Part shown: piece by piece, positions 1 to 8,133 of the stretch
Numbering within the stretch: the first letter of the stretch is position 1
Layout: every line of letters starts with the position of its first letter
Source of the DNA: JABFWF01 sp035539135
GTDB lineage: Bacteria; Pseudomonadota; Gammaproteobacteria; Xanthomonadales; Xanthomonadaceae
Direction of reading: 5' to 3'
NCBI GenBank assembly: GCA_035539135.1
Contig: DATLJD010000012.1
Location: forward strand, 104,254 to 168,253
Length of the DNA stretch: 64,000 bases
Notes under the pieces: model-generated
What the model saw: the letters and a program-made list of their open reading frames with translations, nothing else
Databases searched by the model: none
What the model was told of the DNA's origin: nothing
Translations under genes and position numbers: made by a program

Positions 1-1158
1 CGTCCCGGTCGACAGATCGGGAAGCGGGCAGCGTGGCGTGGGGTCGTAGACCGGGAGATCCTGGGAAGGTTCGATCTCCATCAGCCCGCCCTGGACATAG
101 ACCCAACGGTTGCCATCCGGCGGGGTCACGGTGAATCCTTCGCGGGTGGAGGCGTAGGTCCAGGTGCCCAGGTTCGACTGCGCGGAGATCACCTGCCCGC
201 CGCTCCACGTCAGCGTGATGAACCTGCCGTCGCTCGCAGTAATCTTGCGAAGGTTGGATCCGTCATAGTCGTACGTGACCCAGTTGCCGAAACGGTCTTC
301 GATCCGGGTCACCAAGAAGAAGACGGTTTCACGCGCCATCGAGGCAACGAAGGCGCCCGTCTTGCCGTCCCCATAGTTTCCGAGTCGCTTGGTGAGCGCT
401 CCGAAGGGCCGCGTCACCACCCAGTCGAAGTAATACTTCTCGCCGCTGGGCGACCGTGCAATGAACCCTTCGCCGGGATACTGGTTTTTCGTGGACGGCA
501 GGCATTGGAACACCCAGAAGTTGCGCGTGATCAGTGAGGCGCTGCCGGCCGGTCTCGGAATCTCGGCGGCCGGGTTCTGGAGGATGGCCTGATCGCCCTC
601 CCACGGGATGTGCAGCCAGTTGCCGCTCCAGTAGTCCGACGCGCCAAGCTTCCCGCCCGCCATCGGCGGGGGCGCAGAAGGGTGGGAGCAGCGCGCGTTA
701 GGGTCCGAGCCGGTCACCTGCCAGCCGTAGGTGGAAAAAACTCCCTTCAGGTAGGGGATGTCCAAACTCCCCATCGACCCGAAGCCGTGCAACTGGCCGT
801 CGCCGTGGCGCTTGTCCTCGACCACCAGCGACCGCTGCAGGCGAACCGGTAGCGCGTTGTTGCCGGGAACGTCGATATCGGTCCAGCGGAAAGTCGCGCC
901 GCCGGTCGCCAGGTCGATCTGGTCGCCGAAGGCGTCCATCGCGACGGGGCTGATACCTGAACTTTTCTTGATCGCTTCGATGTACTTCTGGTCGAAGCGC
1001 AAAGTCTCTTGGGCGTGCGCAGGCAAGAGACGACACAGGCCGATCCCGAACATGAGGGCCATTGCGACCACCCTGCGGTAGGGCATCGACCTCGAGATGC
1101 GGGCAAATTGCGGGCGGAACGCAGCCCATCCCGGCCGCCGTGCGATCCTTCGCAACAT
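1..1158 (-). CDS. RHS/YD-repeat secreted protein, N-terminal part (truncated by window edge)
   Basis: An open frame of 386 codons runs from an ATG at 1158 to base 1 without a stop, so the 3' part lies outside the window. The N-terminus has a long basic stretch, a hydrophobic core (VVAMALMFGIGL) and an AHA-Q type cleavage site around residue 50, which suggests Sec export. After about residue 300 the protein has a YD-repeat pattern (FGNWVTYDYDGSNLRKIT, then SDGRFITLTW), typical of RHS proteins, which build beta-rich shells around C-terminal toxins or adhesive domains. The start is supported by an AGGAGAGGA ribosome site 4 bases upstream. GC content is a little lower than in the che genes beside it, common for RHS loci. 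Family assignment is fairly sure. Whether it carries a toxic tip cannot be seen here. Confidence 0.75.
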   Translation of the reverse strand, partial: MLRRIARRPGWAAFRPQFARISRSMPYRRVVAMALMFGIGLCRLLPAHAQETLRFDQKYIEAIKKSSGISPVAMDAFGDQIDLATGGATFRWTDIDVPGNNALPVRLQRSLVVEDKRHGDGQLHGFGSMGSLDIPYLKGVFSTYGWQVTGSDPNARCSHPSAPPPMAGGKLGASDYWSGNWLHIPWEGDQAILQNPAAEIPRPAGSASLITRNFWVFQCLPSTKNQYPGEGFIARSPSGEKYYFDWVVTRPFGALTKRLGNYGDGKTGAFVASMARETVFFLVTRIEDRFGNWVTYDYDGSNLRKITASDGRFITLTWSGGQVISAQSNLGTWTYASTREGFTVTPPDGNRWVYVQGGLMEIEPSQDLPVYDPTPRCPLPDLSTGT

Positions 1159-1276
1159 GGATCCTCTCCTTGGTGGCACTCCGCAGGCACCCCTGCTGGC
1201 CCGACGGTAATCGGCACAAGCCCCGCGCCACAAGACGGGAGACCGATATTCACCTCGGTTACTGGCAGTCACCCCC

Positions 1277-1303
1277 TAAAGCCCCGCCCCGCCCCGCCGT
1301 TAA
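1277..1303 (+). promoter_or_regulatory. Sigma-28 (FliA) promoter candidate for the STAS-cheYAW unit
   Basis: TAAA at 1277-1280, a 15-base spacer, then GCCGTTAA at 1296-1303. The FliA consensus is TAAA-N15-GCCGATAA, so spacing is exact and only one base of the -10 differs. It lies 43 bases before the STAS start codon, giving a leader of about 35 bases. Transcription by the flagellar sigma factor fits the genes downstream. Confidence 0.7.
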
Positions 1304-1346
1304 TGGTTCCGACCCACCCGCCAAGGCGCCGGCCGGAGCCCTATCC

Positions 1347-1643
1347 ATGAGCGAGATCCCGCTGCAACCCGATCTCGGCATCGAGCACGTCGCCGACCTG
1401 CACGCGGCGCTGCTGCCGCACCTGGAGGACGCCGAGCCGCTGGCGCTGGGCGGCGGCGAGGTGCGCCGCGTGCACACCGCCGGGCTGCAGCTGCTGCATG
1501 CGTTCGTGCGCGACCGCGCCGCGGCCGGCCGCGCGACCACCATCACCGAACCCTCGCCCGCGCTGGCGCAGGCCGCGCGCGACCTCGCGCTGGCCGCCAG
1601 CCTGGGCCTGCCATCCGAAGAAGACCCCGGAGAGACCGAGTGA
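1347..1643 (+). CDS. STAS-domain protein at the head of the che operon
   Basis: A 98-residue acidic protein beginning MSEIPLQPDLGIEH. Size and pattern (a central beta-alpha unit with HTAGLQLLHAFV, where an anti-sigma antagonist would carry its Ser/Thr-containing D-S/T-G-LQLL segment) match a single STAS domain. The segment T-AGLQLL keeps the hydrophobic helix of SpoIIAA-like proteins, and the usual phosphorylatable site is replaced by HTAG. STAS proteins of this kind often precede cheY-cheA in xanthomonads; their role there is not established. The 3' end overlaps cheY by four bases (GTGA), implying translational coupling. The ATG at 1347 was chosen because it starts the domain and sits downstream of the sigma-28 promoter; an in-frame upstream extension would cross that promoter. 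Confidence 0.7.
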   Translation: MSEIPLQPDLGIEHVADLHAALLPHLEDAEPLALGGGEVRRVHTAGLQLLHAFVRDRAAAGRATTITEPSPALAQAARDLALAASLGLPSEEDPGETE

Positions 1644-2005
1644 GTGCCCGTTTGCTGATCGTCGACGATTCCACCTCCATGCGGCAGATGGTGAGCTTCG
1701 CGCTCACTTCCGGCGGCTATTCCGTCGAACAGGCGGAGGACGGGCAGGCGGCGCTGGACATCGCCCGCGATCAGCGCTTCGACGCGGTCGTGACCGACGT
1801 CAACATGCCGCGCATGGACGGCATCGAGCTGATCCGCCAGTTGCGCGCGCTGCCCAACTACAAGTTCACCCCGCTGCTGATGCTGACGACCGAGTCCGGC
1901 AGCGACAAGAAGCAGGAAGGCAAGGCGGCCGGCGCGACCGGCTGGCTGGTCAAGCCGTTCGATCCGGAACAGCTGCTGGCCACCGTGCGCAAGGTGCTCG
2001 GCTAG
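1640..2005 (+). CDS. cheY: Chemotaxis response regulator CheY
   Basis: A stand-alone 121-residue receiver domain. The acidic pocket is at Asp9/Asp10, the phosphoacceptor is Asp53 (VVTDVNMPRMDG), the conserved Thr lies in LMLTTES and the Lys in LVKPFDP. Phosphorylated by CheA, such a protein binds the flagellar switch. There is no output domain, so it should act by protein binding. The start is GTG overlapping the STAS gene stop (GTGA), and cheA begins five bases after the stop. The sequence TESGSDKKQEGKAAGATGWLVKP is the usual form for CheY proteins encoded with this class of CheA. Assignment is secure. Confidence 0.93.
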   Translation: MSARLLIVDDSTSMRQMVSFALTSGGYSVEQAEDGQAALDIARDQRFDAVVTDVNMPRMDGIELIRQLRALPNYKFTPLLMLTTESGSDKKQEGKAAGATGWLVKPFDPEQLLATVRKVLG

Positions 2006-2010
2006 GCCCG

Positions 2011-3957
2011 ATGGACATCCGCCAGTTCCACGCCGCGTTCTTCGAGGAGAGCCGCGAGAACCTCGCGGCGATGGAGCGCGGCCTGCTCGCGCTGGAGTCG
2101 GCGCAGGGCGACGGCGAGACCATCCACGTGGTGTTCCGCGCCGCGCACTCGATCAAGGGCGGCGCGGCGACCTTCGGCTTCTCCGCGATCACCGACCTCA
2201 CCCACCTGCTGGAAACCCTGCTGGACGAGGCCCGCGGCGGCAAACGAGCGCTCGCCGGCGAGGCGATCGGCGCGCTGCTGGCGGCGGTGGACGTGCTGCA
2301 CGGCCTGCTGGCCGCGGCCGAGCACGGCGAGGCGATCGACGAGGTCGCGCTGGCGCGCGCGCGCGCCGGGCTGGAGCGCATGCTCGGCAGCGAGGCCGGC
2401 GCGGTCGCCGCCGCGGCGAAGGCCGCGGACGCGGCGCCGGAGCGCTGGACCGTCGGCTTCACGCCCGCGCCGTCGCTGTTCCTGAGCGGCAACGACCCGC
2501 TGCGGATCCTGCGCGAACTCGCCGAGCACGGCCCGGTCACCGCGCGCTGCCGCGACGAGCGGCTGCCGCCGTTCGCCGAACTGGACCCGCATACCGCCTA
2601 CCTCGCCTGGGACCTGGAGTTGCCGGGCGCGGTGCCGCGCAAGGCGATCGCCGAGGCCTTCGCCTGGGTCGAGGACGAGTGCGAACTGTCCATCGACGCG
2701 GTCGCGCCGGAGGCCCCACCGGCGGCGGCCGAGGCCGAGGCCGAGATCGGCAACGTCGCCCAGTTTTCGCGGCGCGCGTCCGACAGCGACGGTTCCATCC
2801 GCGTCGCGGTGACCAAAGTCGACGCGTTGATCAACCTGGTCGGCGAACTGGTCATCACCCAGGCGATGTTGCGCCAGCGTTCGGCCGGACTCGATCCGGT
2901 CGCGCACGAGCCGCTGCTGGCCGGCCTCGAGCAGCTTGAACGCAACACCCGCGACCTGCAGGAAGCGGTGATGGGCGTGCGCATGCTGCCGGTCGAATTC
3001 GCCTTCAGCCGCTTCCCGCGGATGGTGCGCGACCTCGCCTCGCGGCTGGACAAGAAGGTGCGCCTGCGCACCGCCGGCGAAGGCACCGAGCTCGACAAGG
3101 GCATGATCGAGAAGATCGTGGACCCGCTGGTGCACCTGGTGCGCAATGCGATCGACCACGGCCTGGAAGCGCCGGCCGAGCGCCGCGCCGCCGGCAAGGA
3201 CGAGACCGGCACCCTGAGCCTGTCGGCCGCGCACCAGGGCGGCCACATCGTCATCGAGATCAGCGACGACGGCCGCGGCCTGGATCGCGCGCGGATCCTG
3301 CGCAAGGCGCTCGAGCGCAACATCCCGGTGCCGGAGAACCCGACCGACGCGCAGGTCTGGGACCTGGTGTTCGCGCCCGGCTTCTCCACCGCCGAACAGC
3401 TCACCGAGCTGTCCGGCCGCGGCGTCGGCATGGACGTGGTGCGCAAGAACATCCAGTCGCTCGGCGGCCAGGTCGAGATCCGCAGCCGCCAGGGCGCCGG
3501 CACCACCGTCGCGATCCGGCTGCCGCTGACCCTGGCGATCCTCGACGGGATGTCGGTCGCGGTCGGCGGCGAGGTCTTCATCGTGCCGCTCAACACCGTG
3601 GTCGAATCGCTGCAGCCCGCGCCCGGCGATGTCCACGCGATCGCCGGCAACGGCCGCGTGCTGCGCCTGCGCGAGGAATGCATGCCGCTGGTGGACCTGG
3701 CCGCGTTCTACGGCCTGCCCGCGCGCCCGCGCGAGGGCGACGCCATCGCGGTGGTGGTCGAGAGCGGCGAGCGCCGGATGGCGCTGGAGGTCGACGCCCT
3801 GCTCGGCCAGCAGCAGGTGGTGGTCAAGAACCTGGAGGCGAACTACCGGCGCGTGGCCGGCGTCTCCGGCGCGACCATCCTCGGCGACGGCCGGGTCGCG
3901 CTGATCGTGGACGCGGGCGGCCTGGGCGCCGCGCTGCGGCTGCCGGCGGCGGCGTGA
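2011..3957 (+). CDS. cheA: Chemotaxis histidine kinase CheA
   Basis: A 648-residue soluble kinase. P1 carries the phosphorylated His46 in AAHSIKGGAATFGF. A P2-like region follows (WTVGFTPAPSLFLSGNDPLRILREL, about residues 148-230). P3 dimerisation starts near INLVGELVITQAML. The HATPase has the N box HLVRNAIDHGLE and glycine boxes DDGRGLD and GRGVGMDVV. The C-terminal CheW-like P5 domain ends in GRVALIVDAGGL. It autophosphorylates in receptor arrays and passes phosphate to CheY and CheB. ATG at 2011 is taken because it starts the P1 helix directly; an in-frame extension upstream would overlap all of cheY and is spurious. Confidence 0.95.
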   Translation: MDIRQFHAAFFEESRENLAAMERGLLALESAQGDGETIHVVFRAAHSIKGGAATFGFSAITDLTHLLETLLDEARGGKRALAGEAIGALLAAVDVLHGLLAAAEHGEAIDEVALARARAGLERMLGSEAGAVAAAAKAADAAPERWTVGFTPAPSLFLSGNDPLRILRELAEHGPVTARCRDERLPPFAELDPHTAYLAWDLELPGAVPRKAIAEAFAWVEDECELSIDAVAPEAPPAAAEAEAEIGNVAQFSRRASDSDGSIRVAVTKVDALINLVGELVITQAMLRQRSAGLDPVAHEPLLAGLEQLERNTRDLQEAVMGVRMLPVEFAFSRFPRMVRDLASRLDKKVRLRTAGEGTELDKGMIEKIVDPLVHLVRNAIDHGLEAPAERRAAGKDETGTLSLSAAHQGGHIVIEISDDGRGLDRARILRKALERNIPVPENPTDAQVWDLVFAPGFSTAEQLTELSGRGVGMDVVRKNIQSLGGQVEIRSRQGAGTTVAIRLPLTLAILDGMSVAVGGEVFIVPLNTVVESLQPAPGDVHAIAGNGRVLRLREECMPLVDLAAFYGLPARPREGDAIAVVVESGERRMALEVDALLGQQQVVVKNLEANYRRVAGVSGATILGDGRVALIVDAGGLGAALRLPAAA

Positions 3958-3972
3958 GCGCCGCGCGCCGGT

Positions 3973-3999
3973 TCAAGAATCCCGCGCCACGGCCGTTGT
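3973..3999 (+). promoter_or_regulatory. Sigma-28 promoter candidate before cheW
   Basis: TCAAG at 3973-3977 and GCCGTTGT at 3992-3999, with 15 bases between TCAA and the -10 element. TCAAG is the -35 form common in Pseudomonas FliA promoters. The element lies in the 70-base gap between cheA and cheW, 28 bases before the cheW ATG. The -10 is weaker than in the other candidates. Confidence 0.45.
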
Positions 4000-4027
4000 C
4001 GTGGCTGTCACTGCGTCGAACGTTCCC

Positions 4028-4528
4028 ATGAGCACGCCTGCCGATACCGCCCCCGCCTGCGAATACCTGACCTTCACCCTCGGCGCCGAGGAATACGGCG
4101 TGGACATCCTGAAGGTGCAGGAGATCCGCGGCTACGACGCGGTCACCCGGCTGCCGGAGGCGCCCGACTACATCAAGGGCGTGATCAACCTGCGCGGCCT
4201 GATCGTGCCGGTGGTGGACATGCGGGTGAAGTTCGGCCTCGCGCACGCCGAGTACGGCCCGACCACGGTGATGATCGTGCTCAACGTCGGCCAGCGCGTG
4301 GTCGGGATGGTGGTGGATGCCGTCTCCGACGTGCTCCAGCTCGACGCCGCCCAGATCAGCGCCGTGCCGGACCTGGCCGGCAGCGCGATCGACCGCAAGT
4401 TCCTCACTGGCATCGGCCTGGTGGACGAGCGCATGCTGGTGCTGATCGACATCGAGCGGCTGATGACCAGCGCCGAGATGGGCCTGGTCGCCGAGGCGGT
4501 GGATGCGCTGGAGGCCGAGGCGGCCTGA
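4028..4528 (+). CDS. cheW: Chemotaxis adaptor CheW
   Basis: A 166-residue single CheW domain that couples receptors to CheA. It contains the expected hallmarks: EYLTFTLGAEEYGVDILKVQEI at the start, INLRGLIVPVVDMR in the middle and VVGMVVDAVSDVL before the C-terminal helix. The gene follows cheA by 70 bases and is the last member of the first che block before a reverse-strand gene. ATG at 4028 is used because it leaves only a short polar tail before the domain; a longer in-frame reading from 4001 lacks a ribosome site. Function is certain at family level; which receptors it serves is not visible, though two MCP-type genes lie just downstream. Confidence 0.94.
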   Translation: MSTPADTAPACEYLTFTLGAEEYGVDILKVQEIRGYDAVTRLPEAPDYIKGVINLRGLIVPVVDMRVKFGLAHAEYGPTTVMIVLNVGQRVVGMVVDAVSDVLQLDAAQISAVPDLAGSAIDRKFLTGIGLVDERMLVLIDIERLMTSAEMGLVAEAVDALEAEAA

Positions 4529-4570
4529 GCGCCCGGCGGGGGCGCGGCCCTCGCCCTTCGAGACTGACTC

Positions 4571-4830
4571 GCCCTCACCCCGGCCCGCTCGCGCAAGCGG
4601 GAGAGGGGGAACGGCCGAGACCTTCGCAGCGCTGCTGTTGCATATCACCTCTCCCGCTTGCGGGAGAGGTCGAGCGCGCCAGCGCGAGGGTGAGGGTGCG
4701 GCTTTTAAGCCGGGACTCACCCCCACCCCAGCCCGTCCGGCCCTCGGGCATAGCCCTCGGGCGTTCGGCGGCGCATGTGCCAGTGGCACATGAGCGCGCC
4801 GCCTCACCCCCCGCAAGCGGGGGAGGGAGC
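4571..4830. repeat. REP-like cluster of intergenic palindromes
   Basis: The cheW-tonB gap contains several GC-rich hairpins with the core CTCCCGC-TT-GCGGGAG. The best is a perfect 11-base stem at 4647-4657 and 4660-4670. Others are at 4584-4601 and 4808-4824 (CCCCCGC-AA-GCGGGGG). A fourth palindrome of another type, ATGTGCC-AGT-GGCACAT, spans 4774-4790. Copies alternate in orientation, as REP clusters do. No gene is seen here; the few open frames have no family character. Confidence 0.6.
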
Positions 4831-4865
4831 AGCCTGCGCGGAGAAGGCGCAGCTTTCGCTGCCGC

Positions 4866-4893
4866 AAAAAGAAAACGCACCAGAAGGTGCGTT
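4866..4893 (-). terminator. Rho-independent terminator of the TonB-C gene
   Basis: On the minus strand an 8-base stem AACGCACC / GGTGCGTT (4874-4881 with 4886-4893) and a four-base loop are followed by TTTTCTTTTT. It lies 26 bases after the stop of the 4919-5227 gene. Confidence 0.8.
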
Positions 4894-4918
4894 CCCTTTC
4901 CCCTGTAAGCCGGTCAGC

Positions 4919-5227
4919 TCACAGCTTGAAGTCGAGGCGGACCTTGCCGCGGCCGCCGCCGGGGGCGAACTGCCACTGCTTGACCGCGCTCACCGCGGCC
5001 TTCTCGAAGGTGCGCGCCGGGCGGGCGTTGACCACCGAGACGCTGGTGACCTTGCCGTTGGCGTCGACGGTGAATTCGAGCTCGACGAAGCCCTGGGTGC
5101 CGGAACGCACCGCGTCGATGGGGTATTCGGGCTCGACCCGCTTGATCGGCTTGAGGTCGGCGGAGGCGGGAGTCGCGAAGGACACCGCGAGCAGCAACAG
5201 GCCGGTGGCGGCGATGAGGTGGCGCAT
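4919..5227 (-). CDS. Small exported TonB C-terminal-domain protein
   Basis: A 102-residue protein: a signal peptide (HLIAATGLLLLAVSFATPASA, cleavage near residue 23) followed at once by a TonB C-terminal fold, with VEPEYPIDAVRSGTQGFVELEFTVD, VTSVSVVNARP, FEKAAVSAVKQWQFAP and a final strand. Full TonB proteins have a membrane anchor and a proline-rich spacer; here both are missing and the hydrophobic segment looks cleavable, so it is probably a soluble periplasmic TonB-C module rather than an energy-coupling TonB. It is transcribed against the che genes and splits the operon in two. ATG at 5227 is chosen because it starts the signal peptide. Its partner is unknown. Confidence 0.8.
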   Translation of the reverse strand: MRHLIAATGLLLLAVSFATPASADLKPIKRVEPEYPIDAVRSGTQGFVELEFTVDANGKVTSVSVVNARPARTFEKAAVSAVKQWQFAPGGGRGKVRLDFKL

Positions 5228-5332
5228 GGGAAGCTCCGGGGCTTGCAGATGCCCCGGGAATCGGCCCGTTCGCGCAAAGCTTGAGCGCGCGTGCGCGAAA
5301 GCGTGACGCAGTGCCCGCATCGCGCGCCCGGC

Positions 5333-5359
5333 TAAAGTTCGCGGGGCGCGGGCCGATGC
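5333..5359 (+). promoter_or_regulatory. Sigma-28 (FliA) promoter for the MCP gene
   Basis: TAAAGTTC at 5333-5340 and GCCGATGC at 5352-5359. The spacing from TAAA to the -10 is exactly 15 bases, and TAAAGTT matches the extended -35 consensus. The predicted transcript starts near 5366, which places the ATG at 5406 (preceded by AGAGG) as the MCP start rather than the GTG at 5367. Confidence 0.8.
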
Positions 5360-5405
5360 TGCAGGAGTGACCCGATCCGGGTGTTCCTCGCCGTCAGAGG
5401 CCCGC

Positions 5406-8078
5406 ATGCTCCGTTCCGCTTCCCCCCTCTTCGACCGCCTGCTGGCGCCCTCCACCCGGCTGATGGCGCGTTTGCGCTTCAGCCACAAGGCGATGGTGAT
5501 CGGCGCGGCCTTCCTGGTCAGCTGCGCCGTGCTGGCCGGGATCATCGAGGTGCGCGCCAGCGCGGAGCTCGCCGACGCCCGCCTGCAGCGCACCGGCATC
5601 ACCGGCCTGGCCCAGTTGCAGCAGACGATGCTGGCGATGCAGCGGCACTCGCAGCTGGTGGTGCGGCGTGCGGCCAAGGAAGAGGTGGCACCGGCCGCGA
5701 TCCAGGCCGCCGGCGCCGAAGTCGCGAAGCAGCTCGATGCCTTCGACGCATGGCAGAAGGAGTCCATGGCCGGCAAGGGCCTGGACAAGCCGCTGGCGAC
5801 GGTCCGCGTCGCGTGGTCCAAGGCCGCCGCGGCGCACGACGACGCGATGCAGGCGATCGCCGACCACGATGCGGCGATCCGCCGCGTCGGCGAAGCCATG
5901 AGCCACCTGTCCGAAGCCAGCCGGCTGTCGCTGGCGACCGATCCCGGCGTGTCCTACATGGGTCGCGCCGCCGCCGAATGGGTGCCCGCGCTCGGCGAAT
6001 ACGCCGCCCAGCAGGGCCTGATCGGCGTGCGCGTGCTCGGCGAGGGCGCGATCTGGGTGGACGACCGCACCGGCCTCGCGGTCGCCCGCAACATGGAGGA
6101 CTACGTCCACGCGCGGATCGCCCTGGAACAGAAGAACGCCGCCGCCGCGGCCCCCGCGGTCGCCGCGGTGCTGGCCAAGCCGCTGGACGCCGCCCTGGCC
6201 GCGGTGCGCCGGCAGAACGCCGCGCTGCAGACCCACGTGCTGGACGCGGAAACCCCGGACCTGCCGGTGGCGAAGATGGGCGCGCAGGTCGAGCAGACCC
6301 GGCAGGCCGTGGCCGCCGCGCTGGTCGCCGCCAATCGCGCGCTGGACAAGGCCGCGGCGCTGCAGATCGCCGCGCTGGAGCGGCGCCAGGCGATGACCCT
6401 GGCGATCGTGCTGTGCGTGCTGCTGCTGACCGGTTACCTGTTCCTCGGCTTCACCCGCAACACCCGGCGCTCGCTGCACGAGATCGAGGACGCCGCCGGC
6501 CTGCTCGCCCGCGGTCAGTTCCCGCAGGCGGTCGCCGTGCGCAGCCGCGACGAGCTGCGTGGCATCGCCGACAGCCTGGAATCCGCCATCCGCACCCTGC
6601 GCAGCTTCGAGCAGGGGCAGCGCAAGCTGTTCGAGGCGCACCAGGCCGGCCAGATCGGCGAGCGCCTGGACACCGATTCGTTCGAGGGCGCGTTCGGGGT
6701 GATGGCCGACGAGATCAACACCCTGGTCGGCTCGCACATCGACATGAACATGCGCGTGATCGAGGTGGTCAGCGCCTACGCGCAGGGCGACCTGTCGCAG
6801 GACATCGAGCGCTATCCCGGCGAGAAGGCGCGCGTCACCGAGGCGGTGGACGCGGTCAAGGCCGGCATGCTGGCGGTCAACGCCGAGATCAAGGCGCTGG
6901 TCGACGCTGCGGTCGCCGGTGACTTCAGCCGCCGCGGCGACGCCCAGCGCTTCGCCTTCGTCTACCGCGAGCTGGTCGAGGCGCTCAACACCCTGATGGC
7001 GACCGCCGACGGCGGCCTCGCCGAGGTCGGCGCGCTGCTCTCGGCGATCGCCGACGGCGACCTCAACCGCCGCATCGAGACCGACCTGCCCGGCCAGTTC
7101 GGCCGCCTCGCCGCCGACGCCAACCGCACGGTCGAGCAGCTGACCCAGATCGTCGCCCAGATCCGCATCGGCAGCGACGCGATCAACGCCGCCGCCGGCG
7201 AGATCGCCGCCGGCAACAACGACCTGTCGCAGCGCACCGAGCAGCAGGCCGCGTCGCTGGAGGAGACCGCGTCCTCGATGGAGGAGCTCACCTCCACCGT
7301 GCGCCAGAACGCCGACAACGCGCGCCAGGCCAACCAGCTCGCGCTGGGCGCCGCTGACGTCGCCGAGCAGGGCGGCGCGGTGGTCGGCCAGGTGGTCGAC
7401 ACCATGAGCGCGATCAGCCATTCGTCGAAGAAGATCGCCGACATCATCGGCGTGATCGACGGCATCGCCTTCCAGACCAACATCCTCGCGCTGAACGCGG
7501 CGGTCGAGGCCGCGCGCGCCGGCGAGCAGGGCCGCGGCTTCGCGGTGGTCGCCTCCGAGGTGCGCTCGCTGGCGCAGCGCTCGGCCAACGCCGCCAAGGA
7601 GATCAAGGCGCTGATCACCGATTCGGTCGGCAAGGTCGAGGAAGGTTCGGCGCTGGTCGACCGCGCCGGCCGCACCATGGGCGAGATCGTGCAGAGCGTG
7701 AAGCGCGTGACCGACATCATCGCCGACATCGCCGCCGCCTCCGCCGAGCAGAGTGCCGGCATCGAGCAGGTCAACCAGGCGATCACGTCGATGGACGAGG
7801 GCACCCAGCAGAACGCGGCCCTGGTCGAGGAAGCATCGGCCTCCGCGCGCGCCCTGGAGCAGCAGGCCGAACAGCTGGTCGACACGGTGGCGGTGTTCCG
7901 GGTCGATGCGGCGCGCCTGGCCGAGGTGGAACGCCCGCAGGCCGCGGTGGTGGAGATGCCGGCGCCGCGATCGCGTCGCGCCGCCACGCCGCCGGCGCCG
8001 ACCCGTGCCGCCACCCGCGCGCGGCGTCCGCAACCGGTGATGGCCGGCACCGAGGACAACGCCTGGCAGGAATTCTGA
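5406..8078 (+). CDS. Methyl-accepting chemotaxis protein, membrane-bound
   Basis: An 890-residue receptor. TM1 is near residues 26-45 (AMVIGAAFLVSCAVLAGII) and TM2 near 325-345 (MTLAIVLCVLLLTGYLFLGF), enclosing a helical periplasmic domain of about 280 residues. HAMP-like units follow (RNTRRSLHEIEDAAGLLARG, then two more that include VVSAYAQGDLSQDIERYPG and LLSAIADGDLNRRIETDLPG). The signalling hairpin is centred on IDGIAFQTNILALNAAVEAARAGEQGRGFAVVASEVR, split here only for description. A linker rich in Ala/Arg/Pro ends in AWQEF, resembling the CheR/CheB-docking pentapeptide of E. coli receptors. The ligand cannot be read from the sequence. It is the first gene of the second che block. Confidence 0.92.
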   Translation: MLRSASPLFDRLLAPSTRLMARLRFSHKAMVIGAAFLVSCAVLAGIIEVRASAELADARLQRTGITGLAQLQQTMLAMQRHSQLVVRRAAKEEVAPAAIQAAGAEVAKQLDAFDAWQKESMAGKGLDKPLATVRVAWSKAAAAHDDAMQAIADHDAAIRRVGEAMSHLSEASRLSLATDPGVSYMGRAAAEWVPALGEYAAQQGLIGVRVLGEGAIWVDDRTGLAVARNMEDYVHARIALEQKNAAAAAPAVAAVLAKPLDAALAAVRRQNAALQTHVLDAETPDLPVAKMGAQVEQTRQAVAAALVAANRALDKAAALQIAALERRQAMTLAIVLCVLLLTGYLFLGFTRNTRRSLHEIEDAAGLLARGQFPQAVAVRSRDELRGIADSLESAIRTLRSFEQGQRKLFEAHQAGQIGERLDTDSFEGAFGVMADEINTLVGSHIDMNMRVIEVVSAYAQGDLSQDIERYPGEKARVTEAVDAVKAGMLAVNAEIKALVDAAVAGDFSRRGDAQRFAFVYRELVEALNTLMATADGGLAEVGALLSAIADGDLNRRIETDLPGQFGRLAADANRTVEQLTQIVAQIRIGSDAINAAAGEIAAGNNDLSQRTEQQAASLEETASSMEELTSTVRQNADNARQANQLALGAADVAEQGGAVVGQVVDTMSAISHSSKKIADIIGVIDGIAFQTNILALNAAVEAARAGEQGRGFAVVASEVRSLAQRSANAAKEIKALITDSVGKVEEGSALVDRAGRTMGEIVQSVKRVTDIIADIAAASAEQSAGIEQVNQAITSMDEGTQQNAALVEEASASARALEQQAEQLVDTVAVFRVDAARLAEVERPQAAVVEMPAPRSRRAATPPAPTRAATRARRPQPVMAGTEDNAWQEF

Positions 8079-8133
8079 TCCACCGCAATTTCGCGGCGGC
8101 GCCGGCGACGGCGTCGCCCGTTCCCCCTCACGG

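Noticed and set aside
1498..2010. N-terminal extension of CheA reading through cheY
   Set aside because: The extension overlaps all of cheY in another frame; CheA's P1 domain starts at the ATG at 2011.
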